Positions 1-10,465 of a stretch of DNA of 40,045 bases are shown one piece after another; position 1 is the stretch's first letter; every line of letters begins with the position of its first letter. The DNA comes from Chloroflexota bacterium (GTDB lineage: Bacteria; Chloroflexota; Dehalococcoidia; Lucifugimonadales; UBA3495), in contig JADFPD010000007.1 in assembly GCA_022562475.1 (NCBI GenBank), forward strand, positions 1 through 40,045, read 5' to 3'. The position numbers and the translations under genes were made by a program. The notes beneath the pieces were generated by a model. That model saw only the letters and a program-made list of their open reading frames with translations. It searched no databases and had not been told where the DNA came from.

Positions 1-65
1 TGGCTCCTGGCGATTTGCTTACAGGCCCTCCGTTCTGAACATGACTCGCATCGCCCCGGAAGTCC

Positions 66-524
66 TTGATGACCCGATTTTCAACACTCATCAATCGGTC
101 TACGAAAAAACTGGCAGACCGTTTCCGACCGGCCATCTCCGGCTCGCTAGGGTTAACCTTGATGGAGACGGTGATCGCTCTTGCGATGTTTTCATCCGCG
201 GGAACAGCAGTCCTGTTGGGCGTGAGCGCGGCCCACATCTCCAGCGACCGAGTGAAAGCCAGCGCCGTGGCCGAGAACCTGGCCCGTAATCAGATGGAGT
301 ACGTATTGTCGCTGGCGTACGTGGTCCCGCCCGGCAGCTACGCCTCCGTCGCCGATGACGTAGGCCTAAATCTCAGCATCCCCACCGGTTTTGCCGTAAG
401 CGCCGCCGCGCAGACGTATCTTGCCAATGACGGGTTTACCGGATCCATCGAAAAAGTGGTGGTGACGGTCACCAGAGACGGGCAGAGCATTCTCGTCCTA
501 GAGTCCCTGCGTTCGGGGCCGTGA
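66..524 (+). CDS. Type IV pilin-like / pseudopilin (prepilin N-terminal methylation-type protein)
   Basis: N-terminal region SGSLGLTLMETVIALAMFSSAGTAVLLG: prepilin-like G/L-T-L-x-E motif followed by a hydrophobic helix. In-frame starts at 66 (TTG) or 69 (ATG). Confidence 0.7.
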   Translation: MMTRFSTLINRSTKKLADRFRPAISGSLGLTLMETVIALAMFSSAGTAVLLGVSAAHISSDRVKASAVAENLARNQMEYVLSLAYVVPPGSYASVADDVGLNLSIPTGFAVSAAAQTYLANDGFTGSIEKVVVTVTRDGQSILVLESLRSGP

Positions 525-527
525 TCG

Positions 528-1052
528 ATGAAGAAGATCCGTAACATGCTGGCCTCATCGCGGGGGTTCACCCTCGTCGAACTGCTCGTCTCCATCAGTA
601 TCTTAACTGTGGTTGTGGGCATATTTGGGTCCGGAATGTTTCAGGTGCTCTCGATACAGCGGTTCTGGACCGACGATGTAAAAGCGGTCAGAGAGGTCCG
701 CCACGCGGGCAGCTGGTTTGCGGGCGACGCGTTGAACGCAACGGACGTTTTGGACGCCGGCGGCGCTACTCGTCTGACCTGTACGCCCAGCCCCACGGTC
801 CAGCAAATTACCCTTACCTGGACCGACCAATCCGGCGCCACTCACAACGTGGTTTACAGCGTCACAGGAGACGAACTGCGCCGGGACTTCGACAGCAATG
901 GAACACCGTTGGTCATGGCCTCCAGAGTGGTTGCAAATTCAATCAGCTTCACCCTGTGCGGGAGTACGCTTCGATTGAACATGGACGTTCTTGGGGACCG
1001 CGATTCCACCGATAATCTGGACCTGATCACCTACGTGAGGAAACTCTCTTGA
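528..1052 (+). CDS. Pseudopilin (prepilin-type cleavage/methylation N-terminal domain, GspJ/PulJ-like)
   Basis: Canonical SSRGFTLVELLVSISILTVVVGIFG motif at the N-terminus. Confidence 0.85.
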   Translation: MKKIRNMLASSRGFTLVELLVSISILTVVVGIFGSGMFQVLSIQRFWTDDVKAVREVRHAGSWFAGDALNATDVLDAGGATRLTCTPSPTVQQITLTWTDQSGATHNVVYSVTGDELRRDFDSNGTPLVMASRVVANSISFTLCGSTLRLNMDVLGDRDSTDNLDLITYVRKLS

Positions 1053-2473
1053 TCGGGTCCATCATCGACAAGGTCTACCGTAGGGTCCATCGGGCAGAAA
1101 GAGACCAACGAGGCGGGATAGCAATACTCACCGCCTTGGGGTTTCTGCTTTTCTCGGTGCCCTTGATCACTGGGTCGCTTAACCTCGCCCAAAACACCAG
1201 CATCGACGCCCGGGTGAAAACCGACATCACACACCGTCAGTACTGCGGCCTGGCGGTGCAGGAATACCTCAATTACCTGATACTGGACGAAACGCGTTGG
1301 GCCGATTGGCTGACGGCCAACGTGGACCCCAGCGACCCTACAGGCGCCACATCCACGGAAACCGTGGAGCCCTGCGGTAGAAATATCACCATTACCGTTG
1401 CCCAACAATCGGTCCTGCCACCCGGTTCAACCTCCGACCCGATCGGAGATCCTTTGGCCCTCATCCCGCCCCTTTCGGCATACGGCAACAGGGACTTCCA
1501 GACGTCCAAGAAAGTGTCAGACCCCAATCCCAGCGCAGGTGCCTCGGTCACCTACACGATCACAGTGGTCAACCGGGACAATACCGCCACCACGCTCACC
1601 CAGATCGAAGATATGCTGCCGCCCGGGTTCTCTTACGACTGCAACGGTCCGGCGAACCGGTTGACGCTGCCGGGAACGGCGGCTCAAGACATCGTCCCAA
1701 AGGAAGGTCCCTGCCCCGACCCCGAGGACGATGAGATCGTGTGGGACATGCCTCCGGGAACGTCCATTCAGCCGGGCGCGGGGGTCATCTTGACCTTCAC
1801 AGCCGTCACCAGCGTACTCCCGGGCACCTATTGCAACGAGATCGAGGTCGGGCCCGGTGGGACCAAAACCAGGAGCGGCAAAACGGCCATCGTTCAGATC
1901 GGCGCGATCTCCGGTCTATGCGCCGGCGAAGCGGTTGTGGTGACCAAGTCCGTGGACTCCGCGGTCTTGGCATCAACAGACACCACCACTGCTCCCTATA
2001 CCTACACGTTCGACATCGGCTTCACCATCAAGATAGAAAACATCGGCACCGAAGACCTGACGCTGAAGGAATTCATCGATCTGCTGCCGGTGGGCTTTTC
2101 CTACGTCTCCACCAGCCCTTCCGGTGACATCACGGACATCCCGGACCAACTTCATCATGAAAACCAGGTCGACCGCCAACGGGTTACCTGGAAATTTAAT
2201 CCAAACGTCCCCCTGGCATCCGGAACGTCCAAAACCCTGAAATTCTCGACAACCGCGGCCATCACCAAAGGGGATTACTGGAGCGACCTTCTTGTTGACT
2301 TCGGCGGCGGATCATTCTCCGAGGACAGATACACTTGGCCCGCGGCATTGGTCTCGGTTAAAGACGTCTACAACGTGACGGCCACCGACGATGCAGGCAA
2401 CAACCAGATACTCTCGTTGCAGGTGTGGATCGGGGACGAAAATGGCGTGATCAATATCTGGAACCTGCAATGA
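1049..2473 (+). CDS. Membrane-anchored/secreted protein with DUF11-type conserved repeats
   Basis: N-terminal TM segment (GGIAILTALGFLLFSVPLITGSLNLAQ). DUF11-like repeats (VSDPNPSAGASVTYTITVVNRDNTATTLTQIEDMLPPGFSY; KIENIGTEDLTLKEFIDLLPVGFSYVS). TTG start overlaps the stop of the preceding pseudopilin (TTGA). Confidence 0.7.
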   Translation: MIGSIIDKVYRRVHRAERDQRGGIAILTALGFLLFSVPLITGSLNLAQNTSIDARVKTDITHRQYCGLAVQEYLNYLILDETRWADWLTANVDPSDPTGATSTETVEPCGRNITITVAQQSVLPPGSTSDPIGDPLALIPPLSAYGNRDFQTSKKVSDPNPSAGASVTYTITVVNRDNTATTLTQIEDMLPPGFSYDCNGPANRLTLPGTAAQDIVPKEGPCPDPEDDEIVWDMPPGTSIQPGAGVILTFTAVTSVLPGTYCNEIEVGPGGTKTRSGKTAIVQIGAISGLCAGEAVVVTKSVDSAVLASTDTTTAPYTYTFDIGFTIKIENIGTEDLTLKEFIDLLPVGFSYVSTSPSGDITDIPDQLHHENQVDRQRVTWKFNPNVPLASGTSKTLKFSTTAAITKGDYWSDLLVDFGGGSFSEDRYTWPAALVSVKDVYNVTATDDAGNNQILSLQVWIGDENGVINIWNLQ

Positions 2474-2546
2474 TTCAAGCTCAAACCGGTAAAAAGCAGG
2501 GGTTCGCCCAGAGGTTCAGCCAAGGACCAAGGGCTACGAAACGGGG

Positions 2547-3383
2547 TTACTCGTCCTCAGACCAGCCGGTATCCATTTCCTCTTCATCGATGATGTTTTC
2601 TTCTTCGTCTTCATCATCGTCCCCTTCCTCCTCCCGCATGAACCGCACCACCGTCTCGTTCAGGAACACCCGGTCATTTTCCTTGGCCTTGGGCGGAAAG
2701 GAGCACACGTTCTGGAGGCTTCGGTGTTTGAATGTCTCCCGGATGATAACGGAGACACCCTGGTCGTTAACCGTCACCACTGCGGCGGTGTATTTGTTTC
2801 CTCCATCGATCAACCGGGCCAGCCTATTGCCCAGTTTGGGCTCCACCTGACCCAGTAGCTGCCCATCCAACGTTCTGACGGTAACCGTGTTCTTGTCGCG
2901 GGAGAGCGTTACCTGGTCGCTGGGAGAAATGTGGACCACCGCCTTGTTGCCATTGGTGTTTCGCAGGATGGTGGTCCCAGATTTACCGCTCTCTTCAATG
3001 AAGATCTGCGGCGCTCCAGCGGTCTTCTTGGATTGTTTCGAGGAACCTGGACGCCGGGAGTCGGGGTCTGCGGTCAATTGGTCGAGCCGCGCCCGGTTCT
3101 TTTTGGCGATGTTGTTGTAGGGGGCCGCTTCGCAGACCTGGTTCAAGACGGCGCGAGCGTCCAAGTAGTTGCCCAACTCGATCAGCGCTTTTACCAGGCG
3201 GTTCATCGCCTCGACATCGTCGGAGAACAATTCCAAGATTGCCTTGTTAACTTCGGTGGCCCGTTCCCACTCGCCCTGCAGGGCCAGATCTACCGCCTCG
3301 CGGCTGAGGTCCCGTTTCAGCCTGATGCTGCCGGGTGTGCGTATAGCTTCCGAATCCATCCCGTCTCCTGTCCGGTGCTGCAT
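2547..3383 (-). CDS. TPR-like protein with highly acidic C-terminal tail
   Basis: Helical TPR-like N-terminal half (ALQGEWERATEVNKAILELFSDDVEAMNRLVKALIELGNYLDARAVL). C-terminus EEEGDDDEDEEENIIDEEEMDTGWSEDE. Confidence 0.6.
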   Translation of the reverse strand: MQHRTGDGMDSEAIRTPGSIRLKRDLSREAVDLALQGEWERATEVNKAILELFSDDVEAMNRLVKALIELGNYLDARAVLNQVCEAAPYNNIAKKNRARLDQLTADPDSRRPGSSKQSKKTAGAPQIFIEESGKSGTTILRNTNGNKAVVHISPSDQVTLSRDKNTVTVRTLDGQLLGQVEPKLGNRLARLIDGGNKYTAAVVTVNDQGVSVIIRETFKHRSLQNVCSFPPKAKENDRVFLNETVVRFMREEEGDDDEDEEENIIDEEEMDTGWSEDE

Positions 3384-3684
3384 TCCGGTTGACCGGACCC
3401 CCAGATAGGGGCCACATCACAGTTGGGCAAGCCCTACAAGCCTTTTATGCTGGCATGAGATGATATTGATTGCCGAACCCTATTATCGACATCGTGGTCG
3501 ACGCTTAACGAGGCTCGTTTCATGCCTAGGTTCTAACTAGTAATTACACTATCGCCTCGCCAAAGGTCAAGCCCTAATACACGTAAAATATCGAAATTCC
3601 CACCAACTTGTAGCCAACATCCCCAATCTGAGGGCGCATCTGGGCCGATGCAGCCTGGTTTTAGGGACCAATACGAAGACAGTG

Positions 3685-4416
3685 TCACACCGGATTTCGG
3701 TGGCGCCAGCGAATCTTTAGCAGGTCCAGCGTCATGGCCAATGAGTCCTGAATGGGCCGGACTTTGCTTTGGGACCGGTAATACCAGTCCACGCCAACCT
3801 CGGAGTATGTAAGCCCCAGTTTGCGTGCCAGATGCAACAGTTCAACGTCAAAAGCGAACCCGTCCACGGTCAGCCGTGGAAACAGGTTCTGGGCCACCTC
3901 TCCGCGGTAACATTTGAACCCACATTGGGTATCGGCCAAGCCCGGCACAGCCAGAAGGCTCACAAGGTGGTTAAAGACCCGGCCCATGAAGTGACGGCGC
4001 GCCGGTTCCCCGATGCGGGCCGCGCCGGGAGCCTCCCGAGAGCCCAGCACGATGTCGGAACCGGCCCCACCAGGACCGGGTTCGAACAAAGGCAATAACC
4101 GTTCCACCTGCTCGATGGGGACTGATAGGTCAGCGTCGCAAAGCAACCGGTAATCACCTTCCGCCGCCAGCATGCCGTTCTTCACCGCCCAGCCTTTGCC
4201 CCGGTGGGGCAGGCGCAGTACACGTACGTTGCTATGTTCTGCGATCACACGGCCCACCAGTTGGGCTGTGTGGTCCGTGCTGCCGTCATCGGCCACCACT
4301 ACCTCCCACTGGTAATCCTGACTCGCGAGGTACTCGATCACCTGGGAGAGGGTTCCCGCGATCCGAGCTTCTTCGTTGAACGTGGGAATCACGATTGATA
4401 GGAACGGCTGAGTCAA
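3685..4416 (-). CDS. Family 2 glycosyltransferase (dolichyl-phosphate glucosyl/mannosyltransferase-like)
   Basis: FLSIVIPTFNEEARI..., VVADDGSTDHTAQ, LLCDADLSVPIEQ, DTQCGFKCYRGEVAQNLFPR motifs. Confidence 0.85.
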   Translation of the reverse strand: MTQPFLSIVIPTFNEEARIAGTLSQVIEYLASQDYQWEVVVADDGSTDHTAQLVGRVIAEHSNVRVLRLPHRGKGWAVKNGMLAAEGDYRLLCDADLSVPIEQVERLLPLFEPGPGGAGSDIVLGSREAPGAARIGEPARRHFMGRVFNHLVSLLAVPGLADTQCGFKCYRGEVAQNLFPRLTVDGFAFDVELLHLARKLGLTYSEVGVDWYYRSQSKVRPIQDSLAMTLDLLKIRWRHRNPV

Positions 4417-4481
4417 GGGCCTACTCCCTTAGGACCAAAGGCGGACTGGGGGACCGGTGCGCCGGCATCTCATGGGCTGGA

Positions 4482-5732
4482 TTATTTGGTCTCTGGCTCG
4501 TTCACCGGGTCTAGCTCGTCCAATTGAAATCCCCGGTGGAGCAGTCGAACAGCTTCTTGGGCTTGTTCTTCCCTGATGATGCACGAGATGCGAATCTCAG
4601 AGGTAGTAATCATGTCGATGTTTACGTTGCCGTCGGCCAGCACACGGAACATGCGTGACGCGTAGCCCGGAGTGTGCTGCATCCCTGAACCGACGATGCT
4701 CACCGCCGCCAGGTCCGCTTCGCTGATCAGAGCGGCAAATCCGATCTCCTCGGTCAATTCTTCGACCTTGGCCAGTGCCGCCTTAAGATCGTGGCCGCTG
4801 ACGGTGAAGCTGATGTCCGTGGTCCGGTCCTCACTGGTGTTCTGGATGATAGTGTCCACGCTGATCGCGGACTGGGCCAGAGGTTCGAACAGGGCGGCCG
4901 CCACACCGGGGCGGTCCGGAACGCCACGCACGGTTATCTTGGCCACGTTGGTCGTGCAGGCGATCCCCGTTACTTTGATTCTATCTTCCATCTCTCTCTT
5001 GTCCGCGTTGCCGTGTATCAAGGTCCCAGGGGTTTGGTTGAAGCTGGAGGCCACGTATATCGGAATATTGTAGACCGCACCCAACTCGATGGATCTGGGG
5101 TGCATCTTCGCCCCGTAGTTGGCCAACTCCAGCATCTCATCGTAGCTTATCTCGCTCAACTTGCGGGCCTCCGGGACGATCTTAGGGTCGGCGGTGTAGA
5201 TGCCATCGACATCGGTATATACCTCGCAACGGTCCGCCTCCAAGGCCGCCGCCAGCGCCACCGCTGTCGTGTCCGAGCCACCCCTGCCAAGGGTAGTTAC
5301 GTCTTCATCCTCGGTGATTCCTTGGAATCCCGCCACCACGACGATTCGGCCCTCTTTCAGTTCTTTCAGCATCCGGACCGTGTCCACACGGTGGATCCGG
5401 GCCCGTCCGTGGCTGGTGTCCGTGTGGATCCCCGCTTGGGAGCCGGTGAGGCTCACCGCTTCTTGGCCCAGGTCTGCCAGGGCCATGGTCAACAGCGTGC
5501 AGGACACCAACTCGCCGGTGGAGAGCAGCAGGTCCAACTCCCGGGGACGCGGTTGGTCTGAAACGGAGTGGGCCAGATCGATGAGACCGTCGGTGGTGTC
5601 GCCCATGGCTGAAACCACCGCCACCACGCCAGTGCCTTGTTTTCTCACATCGGCGATGCGGCGGGCCACGTTCAGTATCATCCCGGCGTCGGCCATTGAT
5701 GACCCACCGTATTTATGGACTACTAATGGCAT
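4482..5732 (-). CDS. lysC: Aspartate kinase with C-terminal ACT domains
   Basis: N-terminal [46 protein letters not shown]-terminal ACT repeats. Confidence 0.95.
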   Translation of the reverse strand: MPLVVHKYGGSSMADAGMILNVARRIADVRKQGTGVVAVVSAMGDTTDGLIDLAHSVSDQPRPRELDLLLSTGELVSCTLLTMALADLGQEAVSLTGSQAGIHTDTSHGRARIHRVDTVRMLKELKEGRIVVVAGFQGITEDEDVTTLGRGGSDTTAVALAAALEADRCEVYTDVDGIYTADPKIVPEARKLSEISYDEMLELANYGAKMHPRSIELGAVYNIPIYVASSFNQTPGTLIHGNADKREMEDRIKVTGIACTTNVAKITVRGVPDRPGVAAALFEPLAQSAISVDTIIQNTSEDRTTDISFTVSGHDLKAALAKVEELTEEIGFAALISEADLAAVSIVGSGMQHTPGYASRMFRVLADGNVNIDMITTSEIRISCIIREEQAQEAVRLLHRGFQLDELDPVNEPETK

Positions 5733-5742
5733 GATGCTATGT

Positions 5743-6666
5743 CTATTCTTGGCCGATCAAATGAGCGCCGCGCACCGTGGGCTGGGTAATGCTAACTTTG
5801 CCCTCAACGCTGGCCTGGCGGGCGGCTTCCGCCATCTCATAGGCCACGGTCATCTCGCGGCCCTTGGTCAAGGCCAACACCGTAGAGCCGCTACCGGATA
5901 GGAAAACCCCCAGCGCGCCCGCGTCCAGGGCGGCTTTGAAGATTACCTTCATGGCCGGGAACAACGGCTGCCGGTAGGGCTGGTGCAGCCGGTCCTGGGT
6001 GGCAATGGCCAGGTATTCCGGATGATTTGTGGCCATACTGGCCACCAGAAGCCCAACGCGGCCCATGTTATGCACCGCGTCGGCCACCGATACCATTTCC
6101 GGGAGAACGGCCCGTGCGTCCTCGGTGGATATTCTTAAGTCGGGTACGAAAACCACGGCGTGCAACTCCGGAGGCACGTTCACCGGCACTGTAAAGAGGC
6201 GCCGGCCATCCTCTGTATGGTCCACGATGACCAACTGCATTCCGCCCATAATCGCGGCGGCAACGTTATCCGGATGACCTTCGATGGTCGCGGCCATCTC
6301 AAGCAAGTCGTTGGCCGTGTAATCCTGGGAACAGATGGCGTTGGCCGCCACCAGTCCCCCGGCGATTGCCGCGGCGCTGCTGCCCATGCCGCGGGCCAAA
6401 GGGATGGCGTTTTCACACCGGATCCGGACAGCGGGCATGTCTTGCCCGGCATCCTGGAACAAAAATTCCATGGACCGGTAAACCAGGTTGTCTCGCCCGG
6501 TTTCCAGTTCTCCGGCGCCCTCACCGGAAATCTCAACCACGGGTTCACCGCTGTCGACAATCTCCACTTCAAGGGTATTCCAGACGTCTATGGCCAGGCC
6601 CAGACAATCATATCCAGGGCCCAGGTTTGCGGTGGTGGCGGGGGCTTTGACGCGGATAAGAGTCAT
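5743..6666 (-). CDS. thrB: Homoserine kinase (GHMP family)
   Basis: [24 protein letters not shown] motif [22 protein letters not shown]; adjacent to lysC on the same strand. Confidence 0.93.
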   Translation of the reverse strand: MTLIRVKAPATTANLGPGYDCLGLAIDVWNTLEVEIVDSGEPVVEISGEGAGELETGRDNLVYRSMEFLFQDAGQDMPAVRIRCENAIPLARGMGSSAAAIAGGLVAANAICSQDYTANDLLEMAATIEGHPDNVAAAIMGGMQLVIVDHTEDGRRLFTVPVNVPPELHAVVFVPDLRISTEDARAVLPEMVSVADAVHNMGRVGLLVASMATNHPEYLAIATQDRLHQPYRQPLFPAMKVIFKAALDAGALGVFLSGSGSTVLALTKGREMTVAYEMAEAARQASVEGKVSITQPTVRGAHLIGQE

Positions 6667-6873
6667 CCCATTCTTTCTTGCCGGGCGTATTTACGAGATT
6701 ATGGCTATCCGAACTCTGCGCAATCAACGCGATTCGGGGCCACGAATGAGACTCTACTCTACCATCAAACGGGCAACATGCCAGGCGGGGAAGCGATGGG
6801 CGGCTAAGGAGACCGCCGCGAGCCGGACGGCCCCTCAAGGGAGTTGCAAGGTCGGGTGACCGAGAGCGGCGGA

Positions 6874-8166
6874 CTAGTCTCCGCTCACCGCGGGTATCCG
6901 GCCGTTAACGTGGGTCCTGGCAACAGTCAGGTAATCCAGGGCCAACCGGGGCAGCAGGAACCTTTGGCGCACGCTCTCTTTGGCTGCTTCGCCGATGCGG
7001 GCGCTCAGCGCTTCGTCTCGAAGCAATTCCACCAGTCTTTGGGCGCATTCCTCCGGCGATGACACCAGGAAACCGCTGACACCGTCATCGATCTGGACGC
7101 GGATGCCGCCGGCGTCGCCGCCGATGACCGGCTTGCCCTTCCACATGCCCTCTGTGACAGTAAGACCGAATCCTTCCCTGGTGGACTTCTGCATCAAGAC
7201 CTGGGACACGACCTGGACGGCATTCACCACCTCGTCCACCGAAGCGGGCATCTCCAGGGGGTCGAAATACAGGTGGATATCCGGGTCGCCGCCGGCGTGG
7301 TCAACGACGGTCTTAAAGACTGCCGCCCCCTCAGGGTCGTCGGTGGCTTGGCTCAACCCCAGGAGGGCCAACTGCAGGCCCGGCACCGATTCTTTGGCGA
7401 TGCGGAACGCGTCGATCACGCCCCAAGGGTCTTTCCACTGGTCGAAACGCGAGACCTGAGTGATAAGTGGACGATCGGTGTCGATCCCCATGGCACGGAC
7501 CATTTTCTGGGCTTGGGGTAGGTCCATGGGGATATTCTTGATCGTAAGCGGGTCGATGGCCGGAGGCGCGATGAGTACCGGGACCTTATCTCCCAGGTCT
7601 TGGGGGACGTAAGCCGCCTGTGAAAAGATCAGCTGGTCGTAGTCCTGGGTCAGGGGCATCAGGGCGTCCAACACCGACATGTTGGGCGTCGTGAGGTCGA
7701 TGTGGCAGATCCAGATCCAGGTCTCACCCTCTTTCTTGGGCAGGAACCGGGCCAGCGGCAGCAGCTGGGGGTCGTGTACAAACCAGACATCGGCCGTAAG
7801 GCCCTTGGACCGCATATCGTCGGCCACCCTCTGGATACAGCCGAAGTAGGTGTCCAATTCCTCGGTCGAGAGTTCACCCTCAGCGCCTTGGAGCAGGTTA
7901 TGGATTTTCTTGGTGACCTGGAAAAACATCGCGGCGTCCGGGTTGATCACGATCCTTTCGGTCTCGATACCCAGGGAGTTCCCCAGGGGCACCATGGACT
8001 GAAGAATCTCAGCGACCCCGCCGCCCGTGGCGGTACTGTTCAGGTGCAACACCCGTAGCTGTCCCATTTCTTGTGCGATGGCGGCCAACTGGTCGGCCAA
8101 CCCGGGGTCCAGAAATGGACGGTAATCTTCGTATGAAACCGGGGGATGTTCAAGCCTGGAATACAT
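6874..8166 (-). CDS. Group 1 glycosyltransferase, trehalose synthase (TreT)-like
   Basis: VLHLNSTATGGGVAEILQSMVPL...VWFVHDPQLLPL...ITQVSRFDQWKDPWGVIDAF...STREGFGLTVTEGMWKGKPVIGGDAGGI. Confidence 0.8.
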   Translation of the reverse strand: MYSRLEHPPVSYEDYRPFLDPGLADQLAAIAQEMGQLRVLHLNSTATGGGVAEILQSMVPLGNSLGIETERIVINPDAAMFFQVTKKIHNLLQGAEGELSTEELDTYFGCIQRVADDMRSKGLTADVWFVHDPQLLPLARFLPKKEGETWIWICHIDLTTPNMSVLDALMPLTQDYDQLIFSQAAYVPQDLGDKVPVLIAPPAIDPLTIKNIPMDLPQAQKMVRAMGIDTDRPLITQVSRFDQWKDPWGVIDAFRIAKESVPGLQLALLGLSQATDDPEGAAVFKTVVDHAGGDPDIHLYFDPLEMPASVDEVVNAVQVVSQVLMQKSTREGFGLTVTEGMWKGKPVIGGDAGGIRVQIDDGVSGFLVSSPEECAQRLVELLRDEALSARIGEAAKESVRQRFLLPRLALDYLTVARTHVNGRIPAVSGD

Positions 8167-8244
8167 CTACGATTTATCCTTGTTTATATGCCGGAATTTA
8201 TGGCGGCAAATTGCGCTGAATCACGCACTTACCGCTAATCATAT

Positions 8245-8273
8245 GATTGCACTGCAGCGGCATTACTGCAATC
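8245..8273. promoter_or_regulatory. Inverted repeat GATTGCA-N15-TGCAATC upstream of the glycosyltransferase gene (operator-like)
   Basis: Perfect 7-bp arms at 8245-8251 and 8267-8273, about 80 bp upstream of the minus-strand start at 8166. A further ATTGCAG lies nearby, around 8289. Confidence 0.3.
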
Positions 8274-8450
8274 CTCTAACCACCAAAATTGCAGGATTTC
8301 GTCCCAATCATAACGCCAACGGAGAAACCAAACCGCTTCTGCGCCGAAATCGGGATGGCAGGCGTCGAAATTAAGCACACGACGTTGCGGCGTGGCGGGG
8401 ACTGGACCTGAGCAGCAGAAAGGGCTGGTGAAGGGGCTGAAAACGTGAAG

Positions 8451-10307
8451 CTATTCGACGGTCACTGACTTGGCCAGGTTCCGCGGCTGGTCCACGTCCC
8501 GGTCCAGCAGGAGGGCGATGTGATAGGCCAGCATCTGCAGCGGCACCGTGGTGAGCAACGGGATCAGATGCTCGGGGGCCTCCGGGATGTACAGGGCATG
8601 GTCCACGGCGGCAGCTAACTGAGTGTCTCCTTCTGTGAGCACCGCCAAAACGCGGCCGTCACGGGCCTTTACCTCTCTCACGTTGTTCACGACTTTCTCG
8701 TAGAGGGAGTCTTTCGGCGCTAACGCAACGGTGACCATGTCGTTGTCGATGAGGGCGATGGGACCATGCTTCATCTCGCCCGCCGGATAGGCCTCGGCGT
8801 GAACGTAGCTAATTTCTTTGAGCTTCAGGGACCCTTCGGAGGCGATCGGCGCGTTCACTCCGCGGCCCAAGAACAAGAAATAATCGGTGCCGACATATTC
8901 CTGAGCCAGGTGCTGGTATACCGCGCTGTCGGCCAGCAATTCGCCGATCAACCTGGGAGCCTGGGCCAAGCCGTCCACCAATTCTTGGCTCTTCGCGGTG
9001 TCCAAGAACCCCCTGGACTGGCCTAAGAAGATGGCCAAAAGATTCAATATGGTCAGGGATGCCAAGAAAGTCTTGGTGCTGGCTACGCCAATCTCGATGC
9101 CGGCCCGCATGTAGAGGGAACCGTCGGCGATGCGGGACGCCTGGCTGCCTTCGGCGTTGCAGATCGTGACCAATCTTCCGCCCTTGTCTTTCACCATCTG
9201 CATGGCGGCAACTGTGTCGGCTGTTTCACCAGACTGGCCGATGGCCACCACCAACGTGCGGGGACTGATGTATGGGTCGCGGTACCGGAACTCTGATGCG
9301 CTCTCGGCCTCAGCAGGCAGGCCACCGTAGCGTTCCACGAGATGGCGGCCCACTTGGGCGGCGTGCAAGCTGGTGCCGCAACCGATCAGTATCACCCGGT
9401 CCAGTTCGGCTATCTCCTGGGAAGAGAGCGGGAAATCCGGAAGGTCCACCCGCCGGGTCTCGAAATTGACCCGTTCCCGCATTGCGCTGGCCACCGCCTG
9501 CGGTTGCTCCATGATCTCTTTCAACATGAAATGCCGGTAGCCCGCTTTGTCCACCTGCACCTCTTCCTGGGAGACCATCCGGGGCTGTTTGTCGATATGG
9601 TTGCCTTCCAGGTCTTGGTACTCAACTCCATCCCGGGTAACCACCACCATCTCACCGGTATCCAAGAAACTCACCTGGCCCATGTTGGACTCGCTCTGGA
9701 GGAGGGGCAACAATGCCGGCAGATCGCTTCCGATCATCGCCTGGCCATCCGCTTGGGCTACGACTATGCCGCCGGCGTGCCCCAAACGGAGGGCGCAAAT
9801 CTCGGCCCCATCACCCTGTAGAACGGCGGAGATGGCCTGTGATCCTTTCACCATCCGGCCCATGCGCCGGAACGCTTCTTGGAAGCTGAGGCCCCGGTCC
9901 ATGCCCTCTTCCACCAGATGGGTGAGTACTTCTGAGTCGGTTTCCGATTCGAATACATGTCCGGCGTCCGCCAACCGCCGCTTTAATTCCAAGTAATTCT
10001 CAACGATTCCGTTGTGGACCACGGCGATGCGCTGTTCGCAGTCGGTATGGGGATGAGCATTCGCGTAGGAGGGGCGTCCGTGAGTGGCCCAGCGGGTGTG
10101 GCCCAGGCCCACCGAACCAAGGGGGTGGTCTCCGGATTCGTCCAGGCCGTTGACTTTGCCAACGGTCTTGCGCAGTTGGATGTCGCCCTGGGGACCGATG
10201 ATGGCGATTCCGGCGCTGTCGTAGCCCCGGTACTCAAGCCGCCTCAGCCCCTCGAAAATGATGGGCCAGGCTTCTTGTTCACCGACGTAGCCAACGATGC
10301 CGCACAC
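8451..10307 (-). CDS. glmS: Glutamine-fructose-6-phosphate aminotransferase (isomerizing)
   Basis: MCGIVGYVGEQEAWPIIFEGLRRLEYRGYDSAGIA; SIS domains; C-terminus NLAKSVTVE. Confidence 0.97.
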   Translation of the reverse strand: MCGIVGYVGEQEAWPIIFEGLRRLEYRGYDSAGIAIIGPQGDIQLRKTVGKVNGLDESGDHPLGSVGLGHTRWATHGRPSYANAHPHTDCEQRIAVVHNGIVENYLELKRRLADAGHVFESETDSEVLTHLVEEGMDRGLSFQEAFRRMGRMVKGSQAISAVLQGDGAEICALRLGHAGGIVVAQADGQAMIGSDLPALLPLLQSESNMGQVSFLDTGEMVVVTRDGVEYQDLEGNHIDKQPRMVSQEEVQVDKAGYRHFMLKEIMEQPQAVASAMRERVNFETRRVDLPDFPLSSQEIAELDRVILIGCGTSLHAAQVGRHLVERYGGLPAEAESASEFRYRDPYISPRTLVVAIGQSGETADTVAAMQMVKDKGGRLVTICNAEGSQASRIADGSLYMRAGIEIGVASTKTFLASLTILNLLAIFLGQSRGFLDTAKSQELVDGLAQAPRLIGELLADSAVYQHLAQEYVGTDYFLFLGRGVNAPIASEGSLKLKEISYVHAEAYPAGEMKHGPIALIDNDMVTVALAPKDSLYEKVVNNVREVKARDGRVLAVLTEGDTQLAAAVDHALYIPEAPEHLIPLLTTVPLQMLAYHIALLLDRDVDQPRNLAKSVTVE

Positions 10308-10402
10308 AGGCCCTCCAGGCCACGCCAGATGCGCTGGCCCTCAGGATCAAGATTAAACGCGCCACGAAATCCCAGCATGGATAGCGAAAAGCGTTTTACA
10401 AC

Positions 10403-10432
10403 AGTATAAGAACCTCTGGAATTTGGTGTCAA
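10403..10432 (-). promoter_or_regulatory. Sigma70-like promoter for glmS
   Basis: Minus strand TTGACA - 18 bp - TATACT, about 95 bp upstream of the glmS start codon. Confidence 0.5.
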
Positions 10433-10465
10433 CGAAACCCAACTGACGGAGCGGAGAAAACCGAG

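Noticed and set aside
10308-10460. glmS ribozyme upstream of glmS
   Set aside because: The leader is ~95-130 nt, and I could not find the conserved ribozyme core; only a sigma70-like promoter is apparent.
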